From the NCBI RefSeq assembly GCF_005771425.1, contig NZ_VBTZ01000004.1, positions 124,001 to 188,000 on the forward strand: 64,000 nt of DNA. Direction: 5' to 3'. The notes under the pieces were generated by a model. That model searched no databases. It had not been told where the DNA came from and worked only from the letters and a program-made list of their open reading frames with translations. The DNA is from Methylocystis sp. B8 (GTDB lineage Bacteria; Pseudomonadota; Alphaproteobacteria; Rhizobiales; Beijerinckiaceae). Position 1 is the first letter of the stretch. Every line of letters begins with the position of its first letter. This document shows positions 8,254 through 16,793 of the stretch, piece after piece. Made by a program: the position numbers and the translations under genes.

Positions 8254-9061
8254 CGGCGTCGTGCCGCTTCTCGGCGTTGCGACGCCCAAAGGCTGAACGG
8301 GCGCGTTGACCGAGCCGGTCGCATTGGTCCGCAAGATGCGAGACGCTTTCGACATGGACGTTGCGTGTCTCCGTGCGCACGCCATGGGCCCGCAGTTTAG
8401 CGAAGGCGCGCGACAGCGTTTCCTGCTTCACGCCAAGACGCGCGGCGATCAGGCGTTTGTCGTAAGGCAAACGGAAGCGGCACCGATCCTCGCCCGGCGG
8501 GCAAAGCAAAAGTATGAAGCGAGCGAGGCGCTGATCGGCGTTCTGGCTCTTGAGAGATTCGACCTCGCCCATGAGCCGCCCAATGCTGTCTTTGGACTCC
8601 CGCATCACTGCGGCGCAAAGCGAGGGCGACTCCTTAAGCAGCCGGATGAAGCGCGTCGCCGGGAGCTTGAGCACTTTTGTCGCGCCTACCGCTTCGGCGG
8701 AGACTGTGTGGATTTCATCAGGTCCTGTAGGCGCCTCGCCGATCATTTCGCCGCCCGAGCGAATGGCGATGAGCGTTTGGCGTCCCGAAGGCGCGATGCG
8801 CAGCAGCTTTACATAGCCGCTCACAACGAATGGGAGGTCTGTGACGGGAGAGCCTTGACGAAAAAGCTGATCGCCGTCGTGGAACGACTCGATCTTGGCG
8901 TCGGCCGAAAGGCGCGACAAGGTCGACTCGTCAACATTCGAGAACAACAGGATCTTACGCAGCTCTGCCGGACCCGCCGGCTGAGGCGCGCGCCGACTGG
9001 CCCGTCCCTTTCGCTGGACAGCGCCACAGCTATGCGCAGCATGGCCGGTCTCGATCGTCAA
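8249..9061 (-). CDS. Crp/Fnr family transcriptional regulator
   Basis: A 270-residue regulator with an N-terminal cyclic-nucleotide-binding-like domain (from about LLFSNVDESTLSRLS) and a C-terminal winged helix whose recognition helix reads LGVKQETLSRAFAKLR. I chose the TTG at 9061 because AAAGGA lies nine bases before it. ATG codons at 9103 and 9124 would add a Cys-rich stretch but have no ribosome site. The Fnr 4Fe-4S cysteine pattern is not clearly present, so the sensed signal is unknown. A GTCATT-N5-AATGAC palindrome lies at 9099-9115. Confidence 0.85.
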   Translation of the reverse strand: MTIETGHAAHSCGAVQRKGRASRRAPQPAGPAELRKILLFSNVDESTLSRLSADAKIESFHDGDQLFRQGSPVTDLPFVVSGYVKLLRIAPSGRQTLIAIRSGGEMIGEAPTGPDEIHTVSAEAVGATKVLKLPATRFIRLLKESPSLCAAVMRESKDSIGRLMGEVESLKSQNADQRLARFILLLCPPGEDRCRFRLPYDKRLIAARLGVKQETLSRAFAKLRAHGVRTETRNVHVESVSHLADQCDRLGQRARSAFGRRNAEKRHDAA

Positions 9062-9098
9062 GCGCGCGCATCCTTTTGAAGCGCAGCAGACCGTGCGC

Positions 9099-9115
9099 GT
9101 CATTAAACGAATGAC
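9099..9115. promoter_or_regulatory. perfect inverted repeat upstream of the Crp/Fnr gene
   Basis: GTCATT, five bases, then AATGAC. If translation begins at TTG 9061 the repeat lies in the 5' region, about 40 bases before the start, where an autoregulatory operator would fit. If the ATG at 9124 were used it would be coding sequence. It does not match the TTGA-N6-TCAA Fnr consensus. Confidence 0.35.
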
Positions 9116-9244
9116 GTGACACATGAAGCGGAGGCGCCGCCGCTTCCTCCCGCGCATGGTTCGCTTAATACCGCCAACTGGAAAGGCTATCGCGATCTGT
9201 CACGCGGCGAAAGGCAAGGGATGCGGGACAAACCGTCGCATGGG

Positions 9245-9913
9245 TCAGCGTTGTCCGCCGCCGCGCTCCAGCAGAAATACGGCCTGTTCGCCGAAGAGAT
9301 TCCAGACCCACCAGGGCGCGTTGAAGCGGATCGGCGCGCCGGAGCGATCTAACGCAACGCCGCGCTCGATGCGCGCGCCGAGTTGGTCGACGAGTTCGAC
9401 GAAATCGCGAATGGTGCAAAGATGAATGTTCGGCGTATCGTGCCAGTGGTAGACAAGATGGCCGGTCACCGGCATGCGGCCGGTAAAGGCGAGTTGCGCA
9501 CGCACGCGCCAATAGCCGAAATTCGGAAATGAGACGATGGCGCGCCGGCCGATGCGCAACATATTGGCGAGCGCCGCGCGCGGGCGCCGCGTCGCCTGCA
9601 GCGTCTGAGAGAGAATCACATAATCGAAACCGTCGTCCGGGTAATCGGCGAGGTCGGTGTCGGCGTCTCCCTGGATGACGGAAAGCCCCTTGGCGACGCA
9701 TTCATTGACGCCGCGCTGCGAGAGTTCGACGCCGCGGCCGTCCACGCCTTTCTTCTGCGCGAGGAGCTGCAGCAAGGCGCCGTCGCCGCAGCCGACATCG
9801 AGGACGCGGGCCCCGGGCGCGACCATGTCGGCGATGACCGCGAGATCGAGACGCGGCTGATCGAGCGGCTGCGCTGACTGTTCAGGCGCCTCGCGCGCAG
9901 GCGTAAAGTTCAT
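9245..9913 (-). CDS. metW: methionine biosynthesis protein MetW
   Basis: A 222-residue SAM-dependent methyltransferase-fold protein that partners MetX in methionine synthesis in many proteobacteria. The SAM motif is [15 protein letters not shown] near residue 40; [16 protein letters not shown] and [10 protein letters not shown] are typical of MetW. The start ATG overlaps the metX stop (ATGA), so the two are translationally coupled. A longer open frame upstream is merely read-through in another frame of metX. Confidence 0.95.
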   Translation of the reverse strand: MNFTPAREAPEQSAQPLDQPRLDLAVIADMVAPGARVLDVGCGDGALLQLLAQKKGVDGRGVELSQRGVNECVAKGLSVIQGDADTDLADYPDDGFDYVILSQTLQATRRPRAALANMLRIGRRAIVSFPNFGYWRVRAQLAFTGRMPVTGHLVYHWHDTPNIHLCTIRDFVELVDQLGARIERGVALDRSGAPIRFNAPWWVWNLFGEQAVFLLERGGGQR

Positions 9914-11091
9914 TTTGAATTTCCGTTGGGCGCGAGGCCGCGCGCCGCTGCGGCCGAGTCGAGAAAGCCGCGCGTCGTTGCAATGAACATCGGTTCGTGC
10001 AGCAGGAAAGCGTCGTGGCCCTTGTCGGATTCGATTTCGACGAAAGACACAGACGCGCCGCCGGCGTTGAGCGCATGAACGATGGCGCGCGAATCCGACG
10101 TCGGATAGAGCCAGTCGGAAGTGAAGGAGACGACGCAGAAGCGCGTCTTCGTGTCTTTGAAGGCCATAGCCAGCGAACCGCCATAGTCGGCGGCGAGATC
10201 GAAATAATCGCAGGCGCGGGTGACGAAGAGATAGGAATTGGCGTCGAAGCGCTCGACGAAGGCGAGGCCCTGGTAGCGCAGATAATTCTCGACCTGAAAA
10301 TCCGCGTCGAAGGAAAAAGTCGGCGCGCTGCGGTCCTGCAGCTTGCGGCCGAATTTGCGCTGCAGCGCCGCTTCCGAGAGATAGGTGATATGCGCGGACA
10401 TGCGCGCGACCGCGAGGCCCTTTTCGGGCCGCACGCCCTGTTCCTGGTAGCGACCCGAGCGCCAATCGGGATCGGCCATCACCGCCTGTCGGCCGACTTC
10501 GTGAAAGGCGATGTTCTGCGCGGTATGTTTGGCGGCGGTCGCGATCGGCATGGCGGAGAAGACACGCTCGGGATAGCTTGCCGCCCATTGCAGCACCTGC
10601 ATGCCGCCCATCGAGCCGCCGGCGACACAAAACAGCGTTTCGATTCCGAAGTGATCGATGAGCATCGCCTGCGCGCGCACCATGTCGCGGATGGTGACGA
10701 CGGGGAAATCAAGCCCATAGGCCTTGCCGGTCGCCGGATTGATCGACGACGGGCCTGTCGTGCCCATGCAGCCGCCGACGACATTCGAACAGATGAGGAA
10801 ATAACGGTCGGTGTCGAAAGGCTTGCCCGGCCCAACCATGGCCTCCCACCAGCCGGGTTTGCCGGTGACGGGATGAACGCCAGCGGCATATTGGTCGCCG
10901 GTCAGCGCATGACAGAGCAGGATGGCGTTCGTCCGCGCGGCGTTGAGCGCGCCATAGGTCTCATAGGCGATGGCGAGCGGCGCGATGCGGCCGCCGCCGT
11001 CAGTCAAGAGCGGCCGGTCGGACTCGAAAACGACGGTTTTCGGCGCGAGGCCCTCGCCGCAGGCCGGCCGCGCTTCTGATACTATGGACAA
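9910..11091 (-). CDS. metX: homoserine O-acetyltransferase
   Basis: Activates homoserine by O-acylation, the entry step of methionine synthesis. It has 393 residues with an alpha/beta-hydrolase fold; the nucleophile is Ser160 in GGSMGGMQ, and a late His lies in SDKGHDAFL. Some MetX enzymes use succinyl-CoA, which I cannot exclude. The start codon is TTG, backed by AGGA eight bases upstream. A perfect palindrome sits just before the gene. It forms a two-gene operon with metW through a 4-base overlap. Confidence 0.96.
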   Translation of the reverse strand: MSIVSEARPACGEGLAPKTVVFESDRPLLTDGGGRIAPLAIAYETYGALNAARTNAILLCHALTGDQYAAGVHPVTGKPGWWEAMVGPGKPFDTDRYFLICSNVVGGCMGTTGPSSINPATGKAYGLDFPVVTIRDMVRAQAMLIDHFGIETLFCVAGGSMGGMQVLQWAASYPERVFSAMPIATAAKHTAQNIAFHEVGRQAVMADPDWRSGRYQEQGVRPEKGLAVARMSAHITYLSEAALQRKFGRKLQDRSAPTFSFDADFQVENYLRYQGLAFVERFDANSYLFVTRACDYFDLAADYGGSLAMAFKDTKTRFCVVSFTSDWLYPTSDSRAIVHALNAGGASVSFVEIESDKGHDAFLLHEPMFIATTRGFLDSAAAARGLAPNGNSK

Positions 11092-11113
11092 GCGATCTTC
11101 CTAGCGTTCGATA

Positions 11114-11134
11114 TGCCGAACAATTCGTTCGGCA
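11114..11134. promoter_or_regulatory. palindromic operator or hairpin before metX
   Basis: Perfect 8-base arms (TGCCGAAC and GTTCGGCA) around a GAATT centre, 23 bases before the metX TTG start. Upstream on the same strand TTGACA (11157-11162) could be a -35 element with a poor GATGTT -10 box. The position suits a repressor site at the transcription start. The sequence does not resemble a SAM-II riboswitch. Confidence 0.45.
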
Positions 11135-11202
11135 ACATCGGTGGGGTGGGCTGAGGTGTCAAGCGCCGCGCGGCTTAGCCCTCGGTGCGCCAGGACCTAA
11201 GA

Positions 11203-12030
11203 TTATCCGGGTCCGCCGAAATCAAAAAGAGTAGGCGGCGGTTCGCCCGGAGGCGGCGCGCTCATCATCTCGACCGCGGCCGCGAGCTGCGCGAGGTCTT
11301 CTGGGCGCGAAAGCCGATGATCGCCGTCGGCGATGAAGGTCAGCGTGACGGGGTCGGCGTTTAGATGTTCGACGATCGTCAGCGCATGCCGCCAGGGCAC
11401 GTCCGCGTCGCGCATGCCCTGCAGAATGTGCACGCGCGCATGCGCGCGAATGAGGCCGCCGAGCAGCAAATGATTGCGCCCCTCTTCAATCAGCCGCCAT
11501 GTGACCGGCGGCTGATCCTGCCGGCGCAAGACGCCTGTTTTCATGATCTCGCTGCGCGTTTTCTTTTTGAAGGATTCCCACATCAGCGCCTCGGTGAAGT
11601 CGACCGCGGGCGCAAGGAGAATGAGCCCGGCGAGCCGCGCGCTCTCGCCCTTGGCGGCGAGCCGCCGCGTGAGAAGCAGCGCAATCCAGGCGCCCATCGA
11701 ACTGCCGATGACGATTTGCGGCCCGTTCGTCGAGCGCTCGAAAACAGCGAGACTTTGCTCCAGCCAGTCGCCGATACAGCCGTCTTCGAAGCGCCCGTCC
11801 GAGCGGCCATGGCCTGAATAGTCGAAGCGCAAAAAGGCGCGTCCGCGCGCTTTTGCCCATTCGTCGAGAAAGCTCGCCTTGGTTCCGTCCATATCGGAGC
11901 CGAAGCCGCCAAGCCAGACGAGTCCGGGCGCTTTTTCAGCCTCGGCCGTGGCCACGCGCAATCGCCGCGCGATGCGCCAGACTTCCCCCTGAGGACCGGG
12001 AACGTCGAGAAAATCGAGAGTATCCGACAA
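11203..12030 (-). CDS. alpha/beta hydrolase, ABHD10-like
   Basis: A 275-residue cytoplasmic serine hydrolase. Motifs in order: LVWLGGFGSDMDGTKA, FDYSGHGRSDG, the nucleophile elbow GSSMGAW, and a late DGDHRLSR with the catalytic His. This arrangement resembles ABHD10-type thioesterases and related bacterial hydrolases. It lies upstream of metX on the same strand, but about 110 bases and a palindrome separate them, so it is probably a separate unit. The substrate is unknown. Confidence 0.82.
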   Translation of the reverse strand: MSDTLDFLDVPGPQGEVWRIARRLRVATAEAEKAPGLVWLGGFGSDMDGTKASFLDEWAKARGRAFLRFDYSGHGRSDGRFEDGCIGDWLEQSLAVFERSTNGPQIVIGSSMGAWIALLLTRRLAAKGESARLAGLILLAPAVDFTEALMWESFKKKTRSEIMKTGVLRRQDQPPVTWRLIEEGRNHLLLGGLIRAHARVHILQGMRDADVPWRHALTIVEHLNADPVTLTFIADGDHRLSRPEDLAQLAAAVEMMSAPPPGEPPPTLFDFGGPG

Positions 12031-12157
12031 GCGTATCAGCTAAGCTCTAAAGGGGCGTTCTTATTGAAAATAAGCGGTCTGCTCATAGTTGGTAAAGGAT
12101 CTCGTAACAGAATGCGGCCGCCGGACGAATCTATCGGGGGCTCGCATTAGCCTAGCG

Positions 12158-13360
12158 ATGTCGCAACAGCTCGCACCGATCGTCGCCGCCGACCAGCGAC
12201 TGGCCGGACGAACGATTTTGCAAATTGTGCCGGATCTTCAGTCGGGCGGGGCGGAGCGCGCGACGGTGGACGTCGCAGAAGCTTTAAGTCGGGTCGGCGC
12301 GCGTTGCCTTGTCGCCTCACGCGGCGGACGCATGGTCAGCGAGCTGCAATCCAAAGGCGGCGTTTGGGCGCCGTTTCCTGCGGCCACCAAAAACCCCTTC
12401 GCGATGGCGCTGAATTCGGTGCAGCTTGCGCGCATCATTCGCGACGAAGGCGTCGACATCGTGCACGCCCGTTCGCGCGCGCCAGCTTGGGTCGCGTATT
12501 ACGCCGCGCGGCAGGCCGGCGCGAAGCTTGTGACGACCTATCACAGCGCCTATGGCGGGGTCTCTCCAATCAAGCAGCGCTACAACGCCATCATGGCCGC
12601 GGGCGACACGGTGATCGCCATCTCGGAATATGCCGCGCAGCGCATTCGAGAACTGCATCCGGAAAGCGCGTCGCGCGTCGTGGTCATTCCGCGCGGCGCC
12701 GATCTGCGCGCCTTCTCCCCCGCCGCCGTCGAGCAGCGACGCGTCGAGCGTTTACGCGCGCAATGGGGCGTCGCGCCGCATGACCGGGTGGTGCTGCTGC
12801 CGTCGCGGCTTTCGGCGCGAAAGGGCCATTCGGTCCTGATCGAGGCGGCCAAGCGACTGGTCAAAGAAGGCTTCTCGGACCTCAGGGTCGTTTTCGTCGG
12901 CGATCCGCATAGCGAGTCGTTTCGCCGCGCCATCGAAACGCAGATCGAGCGCGCCGGACTTCGGGAGGTCGTTCGCAACGCCGGCTACTGCGAAGATATG
13001 CCTGCGGCCTATCTTGCCGCGGCCGTGATCGTCGCGCCGGCGACGGAGCCGGAGGCTTTCGGCCGGATCGCCGTTGAAGCGCAGGCGATGGGCGCGCCGG
13101 TCATCATCTCCGACATCGGCGCAGCGCCGGAAATCGTTCAGGCGCCGCCCCAGACGCCGCGCCATCTGGCGACGGGATGGCGCACGCCGCCCGGCGATCC
13201 CGTCGCATTGGCGGACGCCATCGCCGAGGCGCTGAGCATGAAGGCTTCTGCGCGAGACGAACTCGCGCTGCGGGCGCGCGCATATGTTCAGGAGCGCTTC
13301 TCGGTCGAGGAGATGCAGCGCGCGACGCTGCAAGTCTATGAGCGTCTGTTGGGGCTTTAG
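12158..13360 (+). CDS. glycosyltransferase family 4
   Basis: A 400-residue GT-B glycosyltransferase, probably for cell-surface glycan or lipopolysaccharide. The N-terminal Rossmann half has LQIVPDLQSGGAERA, and the C-terminal donor-binding half has LLPSRLSARKGHSVLIEA and ATEPEAFGRIAVEAQAMGAPVI with the E-x7-E motif. The start at MSQQLAP fits the domain; an upstream in-frame ATG at 12089 adds 23 unlikely residues. It stands alone between oppositely oriented and unrelated genes. Sugar and acceptor are unknown. Confidence 0.88.
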   Translation: MSQQLAPIVAADQRLAGRTILQIVPDLQSGGAERATVDVAEALSRVGARCLVASRGGRMVSELQSKGGVWAPFPAATKNPFAMALNSVQLARIIRDEGVDIVHARSRAPAWVAYYAARQAGAKLVTTYHSAYGGVSPIKQRYNAIMAAGDTVIAISEYAAQRIRELHPESASRVVVIPRGADLRAFSPAAVEQRRVERLRAQWGVAPHDRVVLLPSRLSARKGHSVLIEAAKRLVKEGFSDLRVVFVGDPHSESFRRAIETQIERAGLREVVRNAGYCEDMPAAYLAAAVIVAPATEPEAFGRIAVEAQAMGAPVIISDIGAAPEIVQAPPQTPRHLATGWRTPPGDPVALADAIAEALSMKASARDELALRARAYVQERFSVEEMQRATLQVYERLLGL

Positions 13361-13470
13361 CGCGGCTCAGCCCCGTTCATGCTGACGCCTTGGCGCCCGC
13401 GAGAAGCCGAACTATCGCCAATAAGCCGCGCCAGCCTCAAGCATCGTCGCCTCAACAAGGGAGCGATCGA

Positions 13471-13932
13471 ATGAAGAGTAGCCGAGTATGTAACCCTTCC
13501 TGGCTTGGACGTTTCGCGGCCGCAGCGCTTCTTGCGCTCTTCGTCGCGCCCGCCGCGCAGGCTGGAAACGAGCCTTATGGAGTCTGGCTGCGGCCAGAGG
13601 CGGGCCAGCAGTTCAGCTTTTACGACTGCGGCGGACTGCTTTGCGCGAAACTTGTTTCCGTCAAGAACGCCGAGGAACAGCGCGAGATTGGCACGGTCAT
13701 CCTGCGCGGCGCGACGAAGAGCGGCGCGAAGGAATGGCGGGGGAAACTCTACAACGCCAAAGACGGCAATGTTTATGACGGAGTCATCACGCTCAAGTCC
13801 GCCAATGAGCTGACTCTGAAGGGCTGTCTTTGGGGCGTGCTCTGCAAGGGCGAGACCTGGCGTCGGGCGACGGCTTCGGCGACGGGAGCCAGAGCGCCGG
13901 ACAAGGCGCAAGATTCGGGCGCCGACGAATAA
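13471..13932 (+). CDS. DUF2147 domain secreted protein
   Basis: A 153-residue exported protein. The signal peptide ends AAQA, and the DUF2147 body begins at YGVWLRPEAGQQFSFYDC and contains EWRGKLYNAKDGNVYDG and LTLKGCLWGVLCKGETW. The family is widespread in Gram-negative bacteria and often implicated in the envelope, without a settled function. GGAG precedes the ATG. The C-terminal 20 residues are Ala/Asp-rich and probably disordered. Confidence 0.85.
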   Translation: MKSSRVCNPSWLGRFAAAALLALFVAPAAQAGNEPYGVWLRPEAGQQFSFYDCGGLLCAKLVSVKNAEEQREIGTVILRGATKSGAKEWRGKLYNAKDGNVYDGVITLKSANELTLKGCLWGVLCKGETWRRATASATGARAPDKAQDSGADE

Positions 13933-13942
13933 GGCGCCGCAA

Positions 13943-14242
13943 TCATCCCTCGGGGAACAGCAACGGTTCGTAGTTCATGGCTCCGTGCAGCACATGGATC
14001 ACATCAACCGTTGCAATCCCGACCCGATAGAAAATGAGATAGTTGCCATGGACGCGGCGGCGGATGCCAGCGTGCTCATAGCGCGCGACGAGCGGAAATC
14101 GTTTTGACATGTCGCCCAGTCCCTCGCACGCCTCCCGGAGCTCTCGCACGAACGTCACAGCCCTCTCGGGGCTTTCTTGCGCAATATGATCTCCGATCGA
14201 TTCAAGATCGGCTTCGGCCTCGTGGGCAATGACAACAATCAT
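13943..14242 (-). CDS. ParE/RelE family toxin
   Basis: A 99-residue type II toxin. AEADLESIGDHIA at the start and FPLVARYEHAGIRRRVHGNYLIFYRV with VIHVLHGA at the end match the ParE fold. Its ATG overlaps the antitoxin stop (ATGA), the usual order of antitoxin then toxin. Family members poison gyrase or act as ribosome-dependent nucleases; ParE-like is favoured by the antitoxin type. It converges with the DUF2147 gene, leaving ten bases between the stops. Confidence 0.88.
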   Translation of the reverse strand: MIVVIAHEAEADLESIGDHIAQESPERAVTFVRELREACEGLGDMSKRFPLVARYEHAGIRRRVHGNYLIFYRVGIATVDVIHVLHGAMNYEPLLFPEG

Positions 14243-14502
14243 CGGCGCCTGGCTTGCGCCTTGGCCTTGAATTTAGCCTCAAGGCGATCGAAGACCGCCT
14301 TCGCGGGCTTGGCGCGTCCGGCGTCAGCGTCGGCAATGCCCCTCGCGATCGAGGCGTCCAGGGCCGCAAGACGGGCCTCGCGCTCCTGAATGAGCCGAAC
14401 CCCCTCGCGCAACACTTCGCTCTTTGAGTTGTAGCGACCCGACGCCACCAGCTTGGCGACAAAGGCCTCAAGCTGGCTTCCCAAGTCTGCGCTGATGGCC
14501 AT
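14239..14502 (-). CDS. ParD-type antitoxin
   Basis: An 87-residue antitoxin with an N-terminal ribbon-helix-helix region (AISADLGSQLEAFVAKLVASGRY then SKSEVLREGVRLI) that should bind its own promoter, and a charged flexible C-terminus that wraps the toxin. A strong AGAGGAGGG lies before the chosen ATG; an in-frame ATG 12 codons upstream lacks such support. It is the first gene of the pair. Confidence 0.88.
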   Translation of the reverse strand: MAISADLGSQLEAFVAKLVASGRYNSKSEVLREGVRLIQEREARLAALDASIARGIADADAGRAKPAKAVFDRLEAKFKAKAQARRR

Positions 14503-14736
14503 GACAGACCCTCCTCTGAGGAAGATGTCATAGGCCAATAACTATTATCAAGCGACACAGCCGTCGAATCGGCTAGAGTTCGACCGTCAATCGGACTGAT
14601 TTCGCGCGCAGCGCCATCGTCGCGCCAGTCGGGCTGCCCCTAAGCGCGTCCGGCGGCGCGACTCTTGCTGTCTTCGTCGCCAATCGCCGCCTGACCCATT
14701 TATCCTCCGCAGTAACAGGCGCGGCGACGAGGCGGC

Positions 14737-16590
14737 ATGACGAGTTCCTTTCATCTTGAATCATATCGCGAGGCGCTGGTCTTTCTCGCCACCGCGGGCG
14801 TCATCGTCCCGCTTTTTCATCGAATCAAAGTTTCGCCCGTGCTGGGCTTTCTCGTCGCCGGCGCGGCGCTAGGCCCGTTTGGTCTCGGCCGATTCGCCCG
14901 CGACCATGAATGGGCGGCCAATTTCAGCATCACAAATGTCGAGGGCGTCTCCAATCTCGCCGAATTCGGGCTCGTGTTCCTGTTGTTCATGATCGGCCTC
15001 GAATTGTCCTGGGAGCGTCTTGCGCGCATGCGACGGCTCGTCTTCGGACTAGGGCTCGCGCAGGTTGTCGTCTGCGCAAGCGTGCTCGCGGCTGTGGGCT
15101 ATTATTATTTTCGCGTCCAACTGGGGCCGTCGTTGCTCATGGGCCTCGCGCTCGCCATGTCATCGACGGCTGTGGTCCTGCCGGTGCTCGCCGAGGCGCG
15201 GCGTTTGAACAAGACCTCCGGGCGCGTCGCCTTCTCGGTGCTGCTGCTTCAGGACCTCGCCGTGGCGCCGGCGCTGTTTCTCGTTTCAGCGCTCGCCGAG
15301 GCCAAGAACGGCGGCTTCACCGCCGAACAGGCGGCATGGGCGTTTGCACGCGCCTTTCTCGCCATGGGCGCGCTGATCTTCATCGGAAGGCTGCTGCTGC
15401 GTCCGCTGTTTCGGCTCGTCGCCGCGGTGCAACTCACCGAACTCTTCATGGCCGCCTGCCTTCTCGTCGTCATCGGCGAGGCGGCGCTTTCGGCCGCCGC
15501 CGGATTCTCCATGGGCCTCGGCGCCTTCATCGCGGGACTGCTGCTCGCGGAAACGGAATTTCGCCGCGAGGTCGAGGTGACGATCGAGCCGTTCAAAGGG
15601 CTGCTGCTCGGGCTCTTCTTCGTTTCGGTCGGCGCCGGTCTCGACATTGGCGCCGTCGCCGCCGATCCATTGCCCATCTTCGTTTACGCTGCAGGACTGA
15701 TCGCCGTTAAGGGCGTGATCATTTACGGACTGGCGCGTCTCTTCGATATCGGATGGCGGCCCGCGACGGAGGCGGCGCTGCTGCTTGCGCCGGGCGGCGA
15801 ATTCGCCTTCGCGCTGCTGACCTCGGCGATGGCGGTCGGCGTGCTGCCGGGCCACAATGGCGCCGACGCCATGATCATCGTGACGATCACCATCTTCGTC
15901 ATTCCCTTGCTCGGCCGCCTCGGCGCGGCGCTCGCGCCGCCCGCGACCGAGGCGGAGGAAGAAGAGCGTTACGCCGATCTCGCGCCGGCGGAGGTCGCAG
16001 AGGGCCGCGTCGTCATCGTCGGCTTCGGAAGGATTGGCGGGCTCGTCGGCGAAATGCTGAAGCGCCACGACATTCCGTTCATCGCGGTTGAAAGCGTCGT
16101 GTCGATCGTGACTGACGCGCGCGAAGAAGGCGTCGAAATCTATTGGGGCAACGCGACGCGCCGCGAATTCCTGATGCGTTGCGGCTTGGCGCAGGCGCGC
16201 GCGCTCGTCGTCACGGTCGAAAACGTCGCCGCGACCGAAGAGATCGTCCGTCTCGCGCATGACATTCGCGGCGATCTCACAATCGTCGCGCGGGCCCGCG
16301 ACGCCCGTCACGCCACCGAGCTCTATAAGCTCGGCGCAACCGACGCGATTCCCGAAACGATCGAGGCGAGCCTGCAGCTCGCCGAAACCGTGCTCGTCGA
16401 TATCGGCGTGCCGATGGGCTATGTGATCGCCTCGATCCACGAGAAGCGGGACGAGTTTCGCAAGCTGCTGCAGCCTTCAAATGAGGCGGCGCGTGTGCGG
16501 CAGGCGGAGCGCAACCGAAAGATCAGACGCGAACATGCGCGCCAACGCATATCCGGCCGCGCCGCGGAAGAAAGCGAGGAGGAGGCGTAG
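14737..16590 (+). CDS. CPA2 cation:proton antiporter with TrkA-N domain (KefB/KefC type)
   Basis: A 617-residue inner-membrane antiporter, probably exporting K+ in exchange for protons. About 12 hydrophobic segments fill residues 1-400, including SPVLGFLVAGAALGPFG and the conserved ALAMSSTAVVLPVL. A cytosolic TrkA-N Rossmann domain (VVIVGFGRIGGLVGEML) binds nucleotide and gates transport. The C-terminal 30 residues are charged. No separate KefF/KefG partner lies beside it. Whether glutathione adducts gate it cannot be told. Confidence 0.92.
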   Translation: MTSSFHLESYREALVFLATAGVIVPLFHRIKVSPVLGFLVAGAALGPFGLGRFARDHEWAANFSITNVEGVSNLAEFGLVFLLFMIGLELSWERLARMRRLVFGLGLAQVVVCASVLAAVGYYYFRVQLGPSLLMGLALAMSSTAVVLPVLAEARRLNKTSGRVAFSVLLLQDLAVAPALFLVSALAEAKNGGFTAEQAAWAFARAFLAMGALIFIGRLLLRPLFRLVAAVQLTELFMAACLLVVIGEAALSAAAGFSMGLGAFIAGLLLAETEFRREVEVTIEPFKGLLLGLFFVSVGAGLDIGAVAADPLPIFVYAAGLIAVKGVIIYGLARLFDIGWRPATEAALLLAPGGEFAFALLTSAMAVGVLPGHNGADAMIIVTITIFVIPLLGRLGAALAPPATEAEEEERYADLAPAEVAEGRVVIVGFGRIGGLVGEMLKRHDIPFIAVESVVSIVTDAREEGVEIYWGNATRREFLMRCGLAQARALVVTVENVAATEEIVRLAHDIRGDLTIVARARDARHATELYKLGATDAIPETIEASLQLAETVLVDIGVPMGYVIASIHEKRDEFRKLLQPSNEAARVRQAERNRKIRREHARQRISGRAAEESEEEA

Positions 16591-16752
16591 CAATGCGGGA
16601 GCAAAGTGCTCCTAAGATAGCCAGACGGATGTGCGCGGCATAAGCCGCCGCTGTCTGAGGAAGCAGCGTAATCACAGCCGCTTATCGCGCGCGGCCCCCT
16701 CCCGCCAAGCCCACGCGCCGATTTCCATTGTGCGGCGTGGTTAATAGATATA

Positions 16753-16769
16753 TTCCTATCCAATAGGAA
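16753..16769. promoter_or_regulatory. 17-bp palindromic operator before the S24 repressor
   Basis: TTCCTAT-CCA-ATAGGAA, with perfect 7-base arms, 25 bases before the ATG of the LexA-like gene and next to an AT-rich TATATT that could be the -10 element. Its position indicates autorepression. Confidence 0.6.
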
Positions 16770-16793
16770 ATTCTTCCGAGTCGCGGCCAGCCC

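Noticed and set aside
9997-11079. 360-codon plus-strand frame opposite metX
   Set aside because: Antisense shadow of a well-conserved gene, typical of GC-biased third positions.
11092-11202. SAM-II riboswitch before metX
   Set aside because: The conserved pseudoknot core of that class was not found; only a palindrome is present.
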